DNA of 64,000 nucleotides from Neoceratodus forsteri (Eukaryota > Chordata > Ceratodontiformes > Ceratodontidae), in contig CM057456.1 in NCBI GenBank assembly GCA_016271365.2, forward strand, positions 1,396,643,001 through 1,396,707,000, written 5' to 3'. The notes under the pieces were generated by a model, which made no database searches, was not told the DNA's origin, and saw only the letters and a list, made by a program, of their open reading frames with translations. The translations under genes and the position numbers were made by a program. Shown in pieces: positions 11,741-22,859 of this stretch. Every line of letters begins with the position of its first letter. Position 1 is the first letter of the stretch.

Positions 11741-11900
11741 AACGGGCAACGCAAGTACCAAGACAACAACTACTTCAATATAAAGAAAAGACAGCTACAG
11801 AAAGAATACCTTGGTAGTCACATATCATCCAGACCTTGAACGCTCATGTAAGATTATTAAAGATCTCCACCCAATATTTAGTGAGGATGACACCCTTTAA

Positions 11901-12329
11901 TTGTATTTTTCAGGAACTCCACTACTATCTTTTAAACAACCGCCAAATTTATCCAGCCTAATTATTAGGAGCAAACTTTCACGGAACAGAATACCATGTC
12001 ACACAATGGCACACGACCCTGCAATCACGCCCTGCAAGACCTGTAGGCTCATTTCTACCTCAGACTGTGTGGTTACATCTCAAAACAGACAATTCCAGGT
12101 GCATGGGAGTTATACATGCAAGTCACGATATGTTGTTTATTTCATTCAGTGCAAGAGATGTCCACAAACAGGTTATGTAGGAGAGACACGCCAACAGCTC
12201 CGCACTAGGATGAACTCACACAGACATACTATTACAGCAAGGAAGACTGACAAACCAGTGGGGCATCACTTCTCCCAGCCTGACCACTCAGTCTCAGATA
12301 TGTCAGTAATGGTCTTAAAGGAAATCTAA
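11901..12329 (+). pseudogene. GIY-YIG endonuclease domain, right Penelope copy
   Basis: This 142-codon open stretch covers the linker and the complete C-terminal endonuclease. It has SKLSRNRIPCHTM, a paired cysteine motif CKTC, then SYTCKSRYVVYFIQC (GIY-type strand) and GYVGETRQQLRTRMNSHRH (YIG-type motif with the conserved arginine). It ends DHSVSDMSVMVLKEI before a stop. It is the better preserved of the two endonuclease copies and has no internal stop, though it is cut off from a usable RT by upstream frame breaks. Confidence 0.88.
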
Positions 12330-12929
12330 AAACACACAACAGAGCGAGGCTTTTGAGATTAAACTTATCTTACATCTCAATATGGTAGCAGATGGGATGA
12401 ACTTGGATATTGGCTTTATGGGACACTACAGAAACTAACATTCACAGACCTTTTCTTCTTCAAACTGACATATTATAGGACTTCAGCATATGTGAGATGT
12501 GGATGCATGTATGTATGCATGTGTGGGTATGCGCTGTAGTATGTGATATAACAGATGTGGGCTTGCTGTCACATTGAGGTAAGTCTCTATTTAGCTATAT
12601 GGAGTTATAATGTGTTACTATTTTATTTCACACACATAAAGAATTTCTTCTTACTTTTTATCTTTGCCTGTGGGGGGATTGATTCCATTGCACCATATTC
12701 AGATTACCCAGCCTGCTAGTGTACATACAGAGTGTTATCTTATACTGTTATATATAATTTTGTAACTCTGTACATATTGGGATGTGATCTCATTTGCTTG
12801 GGGGTCCTGCACATATCTTTTTACATTAGGCTTATATTATAGTACTTTACTCAGGATTTCATGACAAGTTGCATTCCTTTGGGGAACAATTACAGCGACT
12901 GAAGTTAATATAGGTTCACTAGGAGAGGG

Positions 12930-12937
12930 ATTGAGAG

Positions 12938-12968
<31 letters not shown>

Positions 12969-12984
12969 GTGGGTCTGTCTGTGG

Positions 12985-13015
<31 letters not shown>

Positions 13016-13040
13016 TGGGGATAGAGAGAGAGAGACTACA
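12930..13040. repeat. GT and GA microsatellites in the right Penelope 3' region
   Basis: A GT run at about 12937-12961 is followed by GA runs at about 12985-13035. They mirror the CT and CA runs of the left copy. Confidence 0.85.
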
Positions 13041-13914
13041 TCTCGTTTAAGCTATGTATCTCCCTCACCCACATTATTGTGATGTGGGGTGGGTTAGGTT
13101 GTATTGTTTGTATGAACAGGAGGAGATAAATTACATTTTTATCTCTTTTCAGATTCCTAGACACTTGTGGTACATGAAGTTGCTACATTCTCAGTATATA
13201 TTGACATCAGTACATATCAGGCTGCATGGTCTGAACTCCTTGAGGTTCCTCGACTAGAGTTTTTGCTTAACACTAATATTATCTATTTATATTTTAATTA
13301 TCATGTATATAGTCCTGAGGTTTTTGTAATCTCTTGGGCCTTCTATTTAGCTTGAGAATACAGCTGGGTGGCAAGTCCAGCTAGGTTTTACACATCACAC
13401 AGTGAGCACTGATGTTTTTAGACAACTTTACTGGTAATTCTTGTCTTTAATGCATACATTGTAATTTCAGACCTATAACTATCTCAGTCTGTCTTTAAGC
13501 TGGGTGGGGGTTGCCTTTCAGTAATCACATCCTTATACTGACTGTGGCACTCATGGCTTGATTTGGGAGTTATCTGCTTCTGCAGTGTTATCTTATGTCA
13601 ATTAAATTTATGTGCAGTAGGATTCCTTATATGTGTCTTGCACCAGGAACATCTGAACCCAAGGTTCATTCGGACTGAGGAGCAGTATTGTACTATTAAA
13701 CTTGTCTGACATCATCTGTTTTTTAATGAGTATTTTAAACCAATGGGGATTTTTTCTGTTTTTCTCTGCATTATCTAGCTGTTATAAGTATTGTATTTTC
13801 CAAACAACTGCCATGAGCTTCTGAAGAAGGACTGGTTGGTCCGAAAGCTAGAGCACTTTGTTCTTGTTACATCTATGTTGGTCCATTAAAAGGTATCAAA
13901 TCATTTGCTTCTGG

Positions 13915-13926
13915 TTTTATTTGCAG
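13915..13926. repeat. Right flanking 12-bp direct repeat of the Penelope pair
   Basis: TTTTATTTGCAG is identical to 7112-7123. It directly abuts the last base shared by the two inverted arms. Confidence 0.75.
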
Positions 13927-15530
13927 AACAGCATAATTCCAGAGAATTATATAAATTGTGACGCTGGGTGAGACTTAGGCTAAGCAGCATGGTTAGTCTG
14001 ACAGACACCTACTGTAGAAATGTAATTACTTTGTGATTTCCTCAATTAACAGTAAATATTAAGAACACCAAAGCACTGTTTTCCACCACTTTCATGCTTT
14101 AGTTCCATGATTTCATAAGGTGCTGCACATTTTCAAGGGTCTCGTCTCAGTCTCACATTTCGTGACTTATGGTTGAGAGGTGTGGACATCAGTCTACAGA
14201 GTGCCTTTGTAAGCAAAAGGTAGATTTCCCTGTGAAACATGGAACTTGCCTGCATGGATTATCTGTGCAGTGTGCAGTTTTTAAAATAAAAAATAGCCCA
14301 CTGTGTTACTGTGAGGAGATGTTAGTGTGTCAGCCACAATTAGTTTTCCTGTGCAGCAGCTGCAGTTCTTACTGTACTCAGCATTTCTCCTCCCACATCT
14401 AGCTGGTGAAATGATGTGGCAGACAAAATGTTATATGCAGAAACATCAGTTCTCTAAAATGCCTTTATAGACATATTGTTTGCTAGGCAATATTACTTGT
14501 GCTAGTAATGCTAAACATGCTTGAGAGAGACTGGATAGAGCATTTCGTTATTTGTAGTCTTTGTTTTACAAGTGTGCTCTGGGGAAAGCAACATTACTAT
14601 ACAATTATTAGCACAAAATAGTGTTACACAAATTGAAGTAGAGTCACTGAGAGCCATCCAGACTAACAGCCCTTCCTGCAGGTAGGAGAAATGAGGTTGT
14701 TTTATAGTGGGTGCCCAGAGGTGAGACCAGGGCTGCAGTAATGGGGGAGTGGGGATGTTGTCCAGGGCCCAGAGCTCAGGAGTGGCCCACCTGAGGAGCT
14801 GGCATTACCCCTGGTATTTAGCTGGTTTGGGAAACATGGGCCCATTTCAAGTGACTTGTCCTGGGCCCCAAAATTCATAGCTGCAGCCCTGGGTGAGACT
14901 GACTTCCTGGTGTCAGCCCTGTTAGGGATATAGCTTTGTGGGAGGAGCTTAGAATACAAAAAAAGGAGGGTGAGGTCATGGCGCTGGGTAATAGGCTGTT
15001 TGCAGCTGTCAGGGAGTGGCATAAGAGAGGGCACAGAGCAGTAGTGTATGAGGGGCAGCTATGCAAGCAGGCTCGGAGGACTCGAGAGGCTTTCCATAAG
15101 AGGCACTGTTTGGATCCAGCCCCGAGGTGTAGTGCCCAAAACCAGGAATGGATCCTGGGGAATGGAGATTTGGGGACATTTCTTGGTAGCTTGCCAGTAC
15201 TGGGAAGTATGTAGTGGGACCACTAGGAGGGTGAGAGAAACCCCAGGGGTGTCCCCTGAAATTAAGCAACATGATGTACTTTGGGCCTGTGGTGGGTTCT
15301 TCTAAAGACATAGAGGGAGGCCTAGGTGGGGGGCGATCTTGGATAGGTGCGTGTGCAGATGTTTCAGCACCTGAAGAAGCAGGCAGAACTCCAGAAGGAA
15401 GGAGAGCTGCCAGATCAGGTAAGCGATCAATCTCCAGCCGTACAAGATGACCCGAGGTAGTGGACTCCTTTGTCTGACTGCCACTGCTCAGCTCCACAGG
15501 GGAGATGACCTGTGTGGGTATAGCATCAAT
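13927..15530. other. Unassigned DNA with a GC-rich block
   Basis: 13927-14690 is ordinary AT-rich sequence with nothing recognisable. 14700-15530 is more GC-rich and is open for 174 codons on the minus strand (15009-15533), rich in proline and serine, and for 110 codons (14702-15034). Neither resembles a known family. The open stretch is probably a by-product of composition in an unidentified repeat. It abuts the 3' end of the Rex1-like LINE at 15531. Confidence 0.4.
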
Positions 15531-17340
15531 CAATCAAGTCTTTATTTATCCAGGCGATCACCATTGAGCAAGCTCATTTACAAGATGGACCTGGTACACA
15601 TGATATACAAAGTATAACAGTTGCAATCAAGGCAATGTACGATATATACAGTTACAATCATAGCAAAACAGTGATACTATGCAAAATTGTTGTACATTAG
15701 TAAACATATACATGAGTGGAGAATAGTTTGGAATAAAGGTCCAATTCATTAATAGGATAATTATGGCCAGTTCAGAAGCTGAGGTGTAACAGATAACAGA
15801 GTAGTTTTGAATATATGCATATCTGTAGGGAACCAGGCAGACAGTGGGTTAAGTGGAGAATAATGACAGGAAATACGGCAGCAAGGGAGGGGATCAGAGT
15901 TGAGGCAAGAACGGTACAGACAGAGAGGAAGGGGATAGTCTACAGGACAGAAAGGCCTCAGAAAGAGCACGTGGCAGGTGGGCAGTTAGAGAAAATGAGG
16001 GGAGAGGGCCACTCAATCCAGGTTGTAACGTCAAGACCATGCTAACTTGGTCAGTCATAGTGCAGGGGGTTTTAAAGTTGGGGAAAGCAGTTACAAATTT
16101 CTTTAACTGAATGGTCATATAAGGTCTTGAAGGAGGATAGGCTGATCGGAGAACTAAGCTTCAGTGTTTTTTGCATTGTATTCCACAGAGATGGCAGCGC
16201 AAAGCTTATAGCCATTCTCCCAAAGCGTGTTCTTAGCTTAGGTACCATTAAATAAATGGAGTAGCTTCTCAGTGTATAGGCTCCAGGTTCACATAGCGGA
16301 AGACAATCGGAGATATACGGGGGACGTTTCTTGATAATAGCTCTGAATGTCCAGAATAGAGCATTTCTGTTTCTCCTGAAATGGAGGGAGGGCCACCCCA
16401 CTGCTGTGTAAAGGACACAATGATGAGTGGCATGAGGTAATCCAGTAATGAATCTCGGGCCCTGTGATACAAGCGCATCAGTTTAAGCGAGATGAGAGGC
16501 AGGACAATGACTATAAAGAAAGTCGGCATAGTCAACCAAAGAGAATGCGGTTTGTACCAGCCGCCGTTTGGCATTGCTGGTGAGGTAGTTATTAATCCTG
16601 AAAAAGAGGCCAAGCCTCTCTCTTTAATTTCTTTAGGAGGTCTTTGATGTGGTCTGTGAAAGAAAGTTTATAGTCAAGCCACACTCCCAGATACTTGAAT
16701 TTGCTAACAAATTCTAGATTTTCACCCAGGATTGTGGTAATCTGTGGGACGGAGCCAACAGTGGCTAGGTTATCATCATGGAGAAGAGGAGAAAATAGCA
16801 TTGCCTTGTTTTTTTTTTTTTGCGTTTAATAGCAGCTTTTTGTTTGAGTTGGCCCTGAAGAAGATTGAATTCAGATTGTAGGTCTCAGGCGAGGGATGAC
16901 TTAGAGGACAGTGTCATCTGCGAACAAATGAATATTGGCCTTAGTTATGCTATTGTCAATGTTGTTTATGTAGATTGCAAACAGTAGTGGACCCAGAATC
17001 GATCCCTGATGGACCCCTCTTTGCAGAGGTTTTAGGGGAGAAAGTTCACCTTCTGCCCTTACATGCTGCCATCGGTCAGAAAGGTAATCAGTAAACCAAT
17101 GTAGGGATAGTGAGTCCAGTCCTATTGCCTTTAGGGAGGAAAGGAGCAGGCCATGATCAACAGTGTTGAAAGCCTTGCTCAAATCTAGAAACACTGCACA
17201 GATAAATTTTCCATTATCCAGGTCTCGCTGCCAGTCGTTGATCACTTTAGCTAGGGCCGTGATAGTGCTGTGCTGTGCTCTAAAGCCAGATTGCATAGTA
17301 TTTAGAAGATTCATAGTTCTACCATGTCCTGGATCCACTC
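15531..17340 (-). mobile_element. Rex1-like LINE, 5'-truncated, copy 1
   Basis: This is a minus-strand non-LTR retrotransposon. On the plus strand it begins with its tail, an ATCA repeat (about 15525-15536) followed by AGTCTTTATTTATCCAGGCG, a terminal block shared with the fragment at 19378. It ends at 17340 inside the RT. The RT style (FLDLSKAF, GSILGPLLFAIYINN, KYLGVWLDYKLSF) fits the Rex1/Babar group of the Jockey-related LINEs better than CR1 or L2, but the clade is an inference. Confidence 0.75.
16072..17338 (-). pseudogene. Rex1-like reverse transcriptase remnant
   Basis: The first piece, 16901-17338, is 145 codons without a stop: QSGFRAQHSTITAL, AVFLDLSKAFNTVDH, SILGPLLFAIYINN and an intact catalytic box LFADDTVL. 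The second piece, 16592-16801, holds the thumb word FKYLGVWLDYKLSFTDHI. The third, 16072-16401 with overlap from 16269-16613, holds the C-terminal region with TRFGRMAISFALPSLWN. The changed frames show at least two indels. The endonuclease and RT fingers are missing. Confidence 0.75.
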
Positions 17341-18349
17341 ATAACTGTGTGTGGTTACTAGCCAAGCAGAGACAAACTTGTGCTACTTAAGTGGCGTATC
17401 AGCAGGTGGCCATGCAGACAGGCACTGGGCTCCTAATCACTTTGTCTAAAACCTTAAATTGTAAATTCAGTAAATTGAGAACCAGGGAATTGGTGGTTTG
17501 TGTCTTCATAGTTAGGCAGCAATGACAGAACAAGGGTAAATCGAAACTAAAGCATTAAGCAAGTAATTGGTTAAGTGTTGTACCTCCGTTAGGACAGCAA
17601 AAGATGGGGAGCCAAGTTAACGTAGGATGCTGCAAGGGTAAAAGTGGAAGAGAGGGACCTTATATGACCATTGTCCAAGTAACATAAGAAAGTGCAGTGA
17701 GTGTCCAGGCACCGTAGCATGAGGTGTAATCAGCTGCACCATAAGGATAAATGGCAATCACTGAGACAAGACAGGGTGACCAAGCGCCTCAGCAAAAAAG
17801 CTGTGTTTTGGGTGTTAGCCAAGCCAGTGCCAGCCTGATCTCGGGGTCAGGAGGTAGAGGGAGACATCAGGATGTCACATATAGCTCTGAAAGAGAAGCT
17901 AGAAACCTCATATAGATCTGAAAAAAGGAGCCGGAACCTCATTTAGCTCTGAAAGAGGAGCTGGTACCTCATGTTGCTCTGAAAGGGGCGGGAAAGATAG
18001 AGACTCTGAAAGAGGAGTGATTGCCTGTTAACCATAGCCAAATGAGCTGTGGTCTCTGGATCTTGTATGTGAACTTTTATAGTCTGCCAGTCAGTAAAGG
18101 GTGGATGTGTTCAGAGACATTTTGGGTTTGTGGTCCTTTGTGCACTGTAGGTTCCCACTGTCCTGGGGTGTTACGTGGTACTCTAACCCATGTGAAGCAA
18201 AGTAAGAGACTTGTAGACGGTTGTAAGGGAACCCCCAGCAATCCCTGAATAACTCTAGACATGGGAGGTTCACTGGCCTATGCCAGCTCCCTCTCCCAGG
18301 CCAAAAAAGGGGTTAAATTGGGGGTTACAAAAAGAACAAAGATCATTTG
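17341..18349. other. Unassigned DNA with a short tandem repeat
   Basis: No coding region was recognised. It includes the 30-31-bp tandem array listed at 17877-18020. The remainder is unremarkable. Confidence 0.4.
17877..18020. repeat. 30-31-bp tandem repeat, about 4.5 units
   Basis: The units are built on AGCTCTGAAAGAGGAGCTGG followed by AACCTCAT. They begin at about 17880, 17912, 17942, 17974 and 18002, with substitutions between units. It is a small local minisatellite of unknown role. Confidence 0.75.
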
Positions 18350-18990
18350 GAACCTGGAAACATACATAGAAATGCGGCAGATAAGGACCACTAGGCCCAT
18401 CCAGTCTGCCTGTAGGCCCTATACAGTGTATGTGACCACTGACCCTATGTGATCAATGGCTTTTCATCATTCCCTCCCCTCTTAAGGTTCCCCTGTGCCT
18501 GTCCCAAGCATGTTTAAACCCCTCCACTGTGCTTGCCCCCACTACCTCTTGTGGCAGGCTATTCCAAGTGTTGACTACCCTCTCTCTGTAGAAAAACTTC
18601 CTCACATTACTCCTTAATCTACCCCCCTCCAATTTCATATTGTGCCCCCTTGTTCTAGTACTTTTTCTCCCTTAGAAAAGGTCCCCCTACCTGCACCTTG
18701 TTTATGCCCTTAAGGTATTTGAAAGTTTCTATCATGTCACTCCACTCCCTCCTCTCTTCCAGTGAGTATATATTGAGGTTGCCTAGTCTCTCCTCATATG
18801 TTTTGTGTTGCAAGCCCTGCACCATCTTTGTCACCCTTCTCTGGATAGCCTCCATCTTGTTTATGTCCTTGCGTAGGTGTGGCCTCCAGGTGAGGCCTTA
18901 CCAATGTTTTATAATGGCATCACCACCTCCCTCCTCCTGCTAGTGATACCCCTGCCTGTGCACCCCAGCATGCCACTGGCCCTCCCCGAC
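18350..18990 (-). mobile_element. CR1-clade LINE 3' fragment, copy 2
   Basis: This is a minus-strand 3' end. The plus strand starts with ACATACATAGAAATGCGGCA and then CCCATCCAGTCTGCC, the terminal block shared by the CR1 copies at 40.7, 52.9 and 57.9 kb. The coding remnant reads AIQRRVTKMVQGLQHKTYEERL and SLEERREWSDMIETFKYLKGI, then FYRERVVNTWNSLPQEVVGA near the C-terminus. These are the CR1 C-terminal landmarks after the RT. Everything upstream is truncated. Confidence 0.85.
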
Positions 18991-19377
18991 CTAAAGCATA
19001 CTTCTGGAGGGTTAACGTGAGATTATACTGAGGAGCCCAGTAATTAGAACAGAGGTTTTGAAATTAAAAGAATCCGCTAAATTACCTAGTGATGGAGGAT
19101 GTCATCCCAAGAAAATTTCTGGAGGGGTACACCAATAAAAATTAACCAAGGAAGGGGCATTAAATTACTCCTTCACTCCCTTCCTTAGCTTAAAAAGCAA
19201 TACTTGGAGGAGAATTTGAGGGTCACGTGCTCCCCCAGACTCTAAATGCATGATGGCCCTGCTAGTGACATGCACAGCAGGCTAACTTCTCCAGAAGGGG
19301 GAAGGAAGTGGGAGTAGTCACATATTCCCTTTTTTAAATGAACCTGTGAACTGATATGTGCTCGTGGTTTGAAGAGA
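18991..19377. other. Unassigned DNA
   Basis: No gene, RNA or recognisable repeat is seen between the CR1 and Rex1-like fragments. Confidence 0.4.
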
Positions 19378-19855
19378 TCAATCAGTCAGTCAAAATCTTT
19401 ATTTATCCAGGCGGACATCATTGAGCAAGATTCATTTGCAAGATGGACCTGTGGTTAACAGGGTCAGGTACACAAGGAGAATCATTACATATAAGAAATT
19501 AATATACACATGTACACAGTTAAATATATACACAGTTAAATACATACACTATATCCAATTTACATATGCAAACAGAGGCAATAATGATACATAGGGTAGG
19601 ATACCTTAATGGCATATTACAAGAGAACCATATACAGTTGCAAACTGATTGGTGATGGACCATGTACATGACAGCAGATTGCCGGAGAACCATATCCGAG
19701 TGGCAGCCCCCAGGTGCAGTTATAGTTCTGGCGCTTAAGCTGGAGGATAGATGTAGAAACTGCCGGACGGTACAGTGACAAGCAGAGAAGCGAAGAACCA
19801 GGTGGGGTGGGGGTTGGGGGCAGGACCCAATATAGCGTATATTGTTAGGATCCCA
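19378..19855 (-). mobile_element. Rex1-like LINE 3' fragment, copy 2
   Basis: It begins with an ATCAATCAGTCAGTCA tail, then CTTTATTTATCCAGGCGGAC and AAGATGGACCTG, matching the 3' end at 15531-15595. It is a non-coding 3' UTR fragment with no RT left. The 5' end is uncertain. Confidence 0.7.
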
Positions 19856-20042
19856 GGGTCACTTTTCAGGAGTCAGGGTAAGGGGGTGAAAAGGTGGTAG
19901 AAGAGCTGAGATGAGGATAGAAACCAAACAAGTTGAATAGTTGTGCTTGCCCTACATCCTTTAATGGATCCTTCACACACTGCTCTTCTGGCTGTCTGTC
20001 TCATTGGTATGCTGCCTCCTAGTCTACTAAATGCTTGATCTT

Positions 20043-20230
20043 ACTTCAAGAAGGCTCTTGCAGTAGGTACTAACAGGTAGGACTAAAGCCGTCAGGCGCC
20101 AGGACCACACGGAAAACTTTTAGCTAGCGACGTCTGTTGGAGGGCCGCCCACCCTGCGTCATATGTCTGATGTCAGTGTGGTGCTGTATAGTGAGCAGTC
20201 CCCACACCCGCCCTCCAGTTCTTTCCCGCC
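20043..20230. repeat. DIRS copy 1 left terminal region
   Basis: 20088-20228 is the inverted counterpart of about 26045-26180. Shared words include GGACCACAC, AAAACTTTTAGCTAGC, ACGTCTG, ATGTCAGTGTGGTG and CCGCCCTCCAGTTCT. The outermost 42 bp (20043-20084) are complementary to the internal region at 25826-25867. Confidence 0.85.
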
Positions 20231-20366
20231 GTCGACCTGTTCACGTTGGACTTCGCGGAGAATGTTGCTTCTGTCGATGTTATCATGGATGAGTATATCT
20301 CGTTTATCTTTTACATCGAAAATCAGTAATTTTCTCGCATATTGTGTTTTATAAAACTAATCATGC

Positions 20367-22742
20367 ATGTCGTCTCCGATGTCTTCAGATTCGCATAAAA
20401 ATAAGTGTGACTCCTGTGGTACTCGGCTCCCTCACAAAGACAGCCATTCCCTCTGTCTCTTTTGTCTGGGTCCAGACCATAAGACCGAGGAGTGTGAGGT
20501 CTGCCAAGGCTTTAACTAAGCCACACGAAAGTACCATCAGCAGTCCCTGGAAGCCCACCTTTTAAAACCAAAAATGGCATCCATGGGGAAGGAGCTGAAG
20601 AAACTCAGGAGCACATCTTCTTCCCCTGAAGGCCATCGTAAGAAGAAGGACAAGGAGAGACATCAGGACCGGGAATGGTCTCCTTCAAGCCCGCGACAAA
20701 AGGAGGTCCCCCCCCCGGGGAAGGTCACCTCTTCCACAATCATCTCAGTGGCTACAGAGCAGCTGTTGTGCCCCCCCCCGGTCGGGTTCAGGTTCAGCCC
20801 CGACGGGAACCTCTGGGGCAAAGGAGGCACCCACTACCCCTAGACCCTTAAAGATTAAGAGGTCTAGTGAGAGTGGTGGGTCCGGTAAGACAAACACTGT
20901 CTCCTCTGGCGCTCACATGGAACCAGCTGGTAAGCCGCTCGTCGGGCTCCTCCGACGAGCAAGCAGACCCATCCCCTCTGGCAGGCCTGATATCAAGGAG
21001 CTGGATCAGCTGATGTCTGAGCCGCAGCTGACACTGAAGTACCCTCCGGTTTCTCCCCCTCTGCCCATAAAGGTGATCCCTCCGGTGTCCCCACCTCCAG
21101 GGGACACGGAGGGGCGTAAAGCACCCGCTGTCTGGGACAGTGCCCATCCCGATGCTGGAGCCACCCATGCCTGAGCCCTGCCGGACCCGACAAAGGCCGC
21201 ACCGATCCCTCAAGGCCCTACAGCTCCAAACCTTCTGACGGGGCCTTCCACACCCCTGTTGGGGCCTATACCTGGGCCTCTGGCCCCGTCTGGGTTGATG
21301 CCAGAGTCATCTGCCACACCTTCCAGGCCAACGCCAGGTCCCTCGGACATTCCACCGAGTGTACCCGACACCTGGGTATCGACACCGGGTTTTCTTACCC
21401 AACACTGGGCATTCCCACGTCAGGAAGCCCTCCTTCCTACTTCACAGGATATCCAACACTGGGATATGAGCATCAGCCGCCTCCACCTCCACCTCAGCCT
21501 CAGGTGGACTTACAGACGATGTTGTACTCCTGGTGTAACAAGGCAAAATTGCAGCTCACGTTAGAGTTGGAAAAGCATCAGCCTCTCCTGGGCCTGACAC
21601 CGACCACTAGAGAACCGCAAATCAGACCCCCACCCCACCCATCATCTGGCCTCAAGCCTTCAACGTCTGGCAGGACAGTGGAGCCACCTCCACAAAACCA
21701 GTGGCCCACAAAATCTGCAAGGCCAGCAGACCTCTCGAAACCCGTGGAGATTGCTCTACCAAAACTAAGCACACCCGACGATACCCCTACGTCAGACTCA
21801 GACAGTGACTCAACTCACTCATTGGACTATACGTCACATATTAAAGATGAACCAAAGCCTAGGGAGTCTCCAAAATCTCCTCCTGAAGAGCCCTCTTTTA
21901 CAGAGCTCCTCAGGAAAATCCAGGCTGCATATGCCTGGCATACTGCAGATCAAGATCCCCAATGCCAGAGATTGGCAGAACATCTGGATGTCTCAGATTT
22001 ATCGCCTACACTCATCCCACCCTGAGGAGGGCCACATGAGGATTTGGCTTCCACAATCTTTAAACAACCAGCTTCACTGGCACCGGTGGATAGAAAAGTG
22101 GACCGTTTATACCAGATGTCTGAAAGTAAAGAACACCTCAGTGTTCATCCTAAAGCAGATTCCGTGGTCATCAGTGCTGCCCATGACCATTCAGCAAAAC
22201 CTAAGCACCTTAGTACCTCTCCTCCGGACAAGGAATCTAAGGTCATTGACCAATTTGGAAAGAAGATCTACTCTTCTTTAACCTCGGCAATTAGGGCACT
22301 GAACTATACTGCTCACATGGTGGCCTATCAGAAATCCATTTTAGGTCAACTGGAGTCCAAGATATATAAACTCCTTGACTCCGAGCTGAAAGAAGAAATG
22401 GTGGGTATGATCAGATCGGCTAGATCAGCTAGTCAAAAAACTCTGAGGGCCACTTATGATGCTGTGGATGCCTCAGCAAAGGAAATGGCCTCTGCAGTCA
22501 GCCTCAGGAGACACGCATGGCTGAGAATTTCAGGCCTTGCACCTGAGGTACAGACAGCAATCCAGGACGCTCCTTTTAGAGGTCCAGTCTTGTTTGGAGG
22601 AGATGTCAAAGACATCATTACAGACTTACAGGACAATGGCAAAGCCTTGTGCTCTGTCCAGTTTATGTATAAGCCTCCACAAAAGCCCAATCAGCCCTTT
22701 CATCGGTCGCAATGCTGCGAACAGAGGCAGCAGCAAAACTGA
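20367..22742 (+). pseudogene. DIRS gag-like ORF remnant, copy 1
   Basis: The start at 20367 gives a 50-codon leader with a cysteine/histidine cluster (CDSCGTRLPHKDSH, CLFCLGPDHKTEECEVC) and then one stop (20517). The same frame resumes through KELKKLRSTSSS to 20843. Frame changes follow at the poly-C tracts (about 20710 and 20769). The middle is proline-rich (20917-21174, 21504-22025). The conserved C-terminal part (22044-22742, 232 codons) holds DSVVISAAHD, PPDKESKVIDQFGKKIYSS, LRATYDAVDASAKEM and RRHAWLRISGL, typical of DIRS gag proteins that package the element RNA. Confidence 0.85.
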
Positions 22743-22859
22743 CATCCAAACAAACGTCGAGCCCCTTCAGCAGGAACGGCTCCCCCGGCCAAATCACATA
22801 GAACTTCAGGATCTGCACTCCACTCTCCCCACCACCTCCTGTCTCGCTGGAACCCCTCC

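Larger units (their letters stand above)
10869..13914 (+). mobile_element. Penelope-like retroelement, right copy (inverted)
   Basis: This is a plus-strand copy of the same Penelope-like element, truncated at both ends relative to the left copy. It starts inside the RT at the MLPKIHKPG codons and stops at CTTCTGG (13908-13914), just short of the left copy's terminal 40 bp. Sampled stretches (8880-9000 against 12080-12200; 7200-7330 against 13740-13900) are almost identical after reverse complementing. The two copies are therefore close in age and probably arose together. Confidence 0.88.

Noticed and set aside
7112..13926. LTR retrotransposon or retrovirus with long terminal repeats
   Set aside because: The 3-kb repeats are inverted, not direct, and encode Penelope RT and GIY-YIG. 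No protease, integrase or primer-binding site is present.
15009..15533. 174-codon minus-strand open frame as a gene
   Set aside because: Proline/serine-rich with no known motif. It begins inside the 3' tail of a Rex1-like LINE, so the start is not genuine.
17877..18020. CRISPR-like array
   Set aside because: The repeats are directly adjacent with no spacers, degenerate, and in a vertebrate TE context.
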